From Polaribacter porphyrae (lineage in GTDB: Bacteria; Bacteroidota; Bacteroidia; Flavobacteriales; Flavobacteriaceae): a stretch of DNA of 64,000 nt. The stretch lies in contig NZ_MSCN01000001.1 of assembly GCF_002954685.1 (NCBI RefSeq), positions 835,600 to 899,599 of the forward strand. The letters run 5' to 3'. Shown piece by piece: positions 63,855-64,000 of this stretch (the first letter of the stretch is position 1; each line of letters begins with the position of its first letter). The notes beneath the pieces are model-generated. The model saw nothing but the letters and a program-made list of their open reading frames with translations. It searched no databases and was not told where the DNA came from. A program made the translations under genes and the position numbers.

Positions 63855-64000
63855 ATGGGTAGAGCATTTGAGTTCAGGAAAGCACGAAAAATGAAACGTT
63901 GGTCAGCTATGGCAAAAACTTTTACTAGAATTGGTAAAGATATTGTAATGGCTGTAAAAGAAGGTGGTCCAAACCCTGAATCTAATTCTCGTTTAAGAGC
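63855..64000 (+). CDS. yebC: YebC/PmpR-family regulator (3' end outside window)
   Basis: The first 48 codons are visible: [20 protein letters not shown], then [20 protein letters not shown] and PESNSRLR. This is the N-terminal domain of the YebC/TACO1 family, which acts as a DNA-binding regulator or, as now thought, a translation factor for proline-rich stretches. The gene is cut by the window edge. Confidence 0.93.
   Translation, partial: MGRAFEFRKARKMKRWSAMAKTFTRIGKDIVMAVKEGGPNPESNSRLR

Overview
The window looks like chromosomal DNA from a marine Flavobacteriaceae bacterium (Polaribacter/Tenacibaculum-like). It is very AT-rich, shows almost no Shine-Dalgarno sequences, and has promoters with the Bacteroidota -7 element TAnnTTTG. 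It also carries family-typical genes and neighbourhoods: a tricorn-like protease, DUF4290-murA, bshB1, DUF2520 next to a KdsC-like phosphatase, and a sigma factor divergent from uvrA. The taxonomic call is inference from gene content.

Layout. 0-9.8 kb: transketolase C-terminal half (cut by the window edge), a beta-barrel protein, bcp, nth, a 47-codon gene I found by reading, an ECF-type sigma factor, uvrA and a tricorn-like protease. 10-15.4 kb is an accessory-looking segment: an unknown lipoprotein, a propeller sensor kinase with a LytTR regulator, a small XRE repressor and a long structured non-coding RNA, ending at tRNA-His. 15.4-31.4 kb is mostly housekeeping: bshB1 with a trans-sulfuration enzyme, a MATE pump, DUF2520, a KdsC-like phosphatase, pcm, a Gfo/Idh oxidoreductase, hbd, a PagL-like protein, oxyR, an ABC-F ATPase and a DEAD-box helicase. 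31.4-36.5 kb: decayed lipoprotein, SEC-C/HEPN protein, HMG-CoA lyase, MFS transporter and a lipoprotein. 36.5-48.6 kb: Crp/Fnr regulator, aconitase, RNase P RNA, dnaJ-grpE, murA-DUF4290, uvrD and an M20 hydrolase. 48.7-54.2 kb: vitamin B12 uptake locus (cobalamin riboswitch, btuB-like receptor, YncE/BtuG-like lipoprotein and, beyond guaC, a BtuF-like binding protein). 54.3-64 kb: a frameshifted 7TM-LuxR regulator, parC and parE separated by an ORF6N gene and a dense palindrome cluster, then lysA, an acetyltransferase and the start of yebC.

The most novel-looking item is the XRE/ncRNA pair at about 13.97-15.13 kb. Both transcription units have nearly the same promoter with an embedded inverted repeat (TGTAGTAA-N4-TTACTACA), and both end in C-rich sequence followed by a similar terminator. 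The roughly 375-nt RNA has no usable ORF. It folds by eye into long perfect hairpins and a three-way junction, and nine CCC(C)TA-like motifs all fall in loops, bulges or the single-stranded tail. This suggests a self-regulated repressor controlling a multivalent C-rich RNA; its function is unknown. A second theme is short dispersed repeats that have entered functional sequences: one lies inside the cobalamin riboswitch, one forms the end of the ORF6N gene, and one sits inside another repeat.

Several housekeeping proteins have altered key residues: MurA Cys to Asp, endonuclease III without its Fe-S cluster, UvrA and DnaJ with reduced zinc sites, and an ABC-F protein with one degenerate ATP site. 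These are probably lineage traits.
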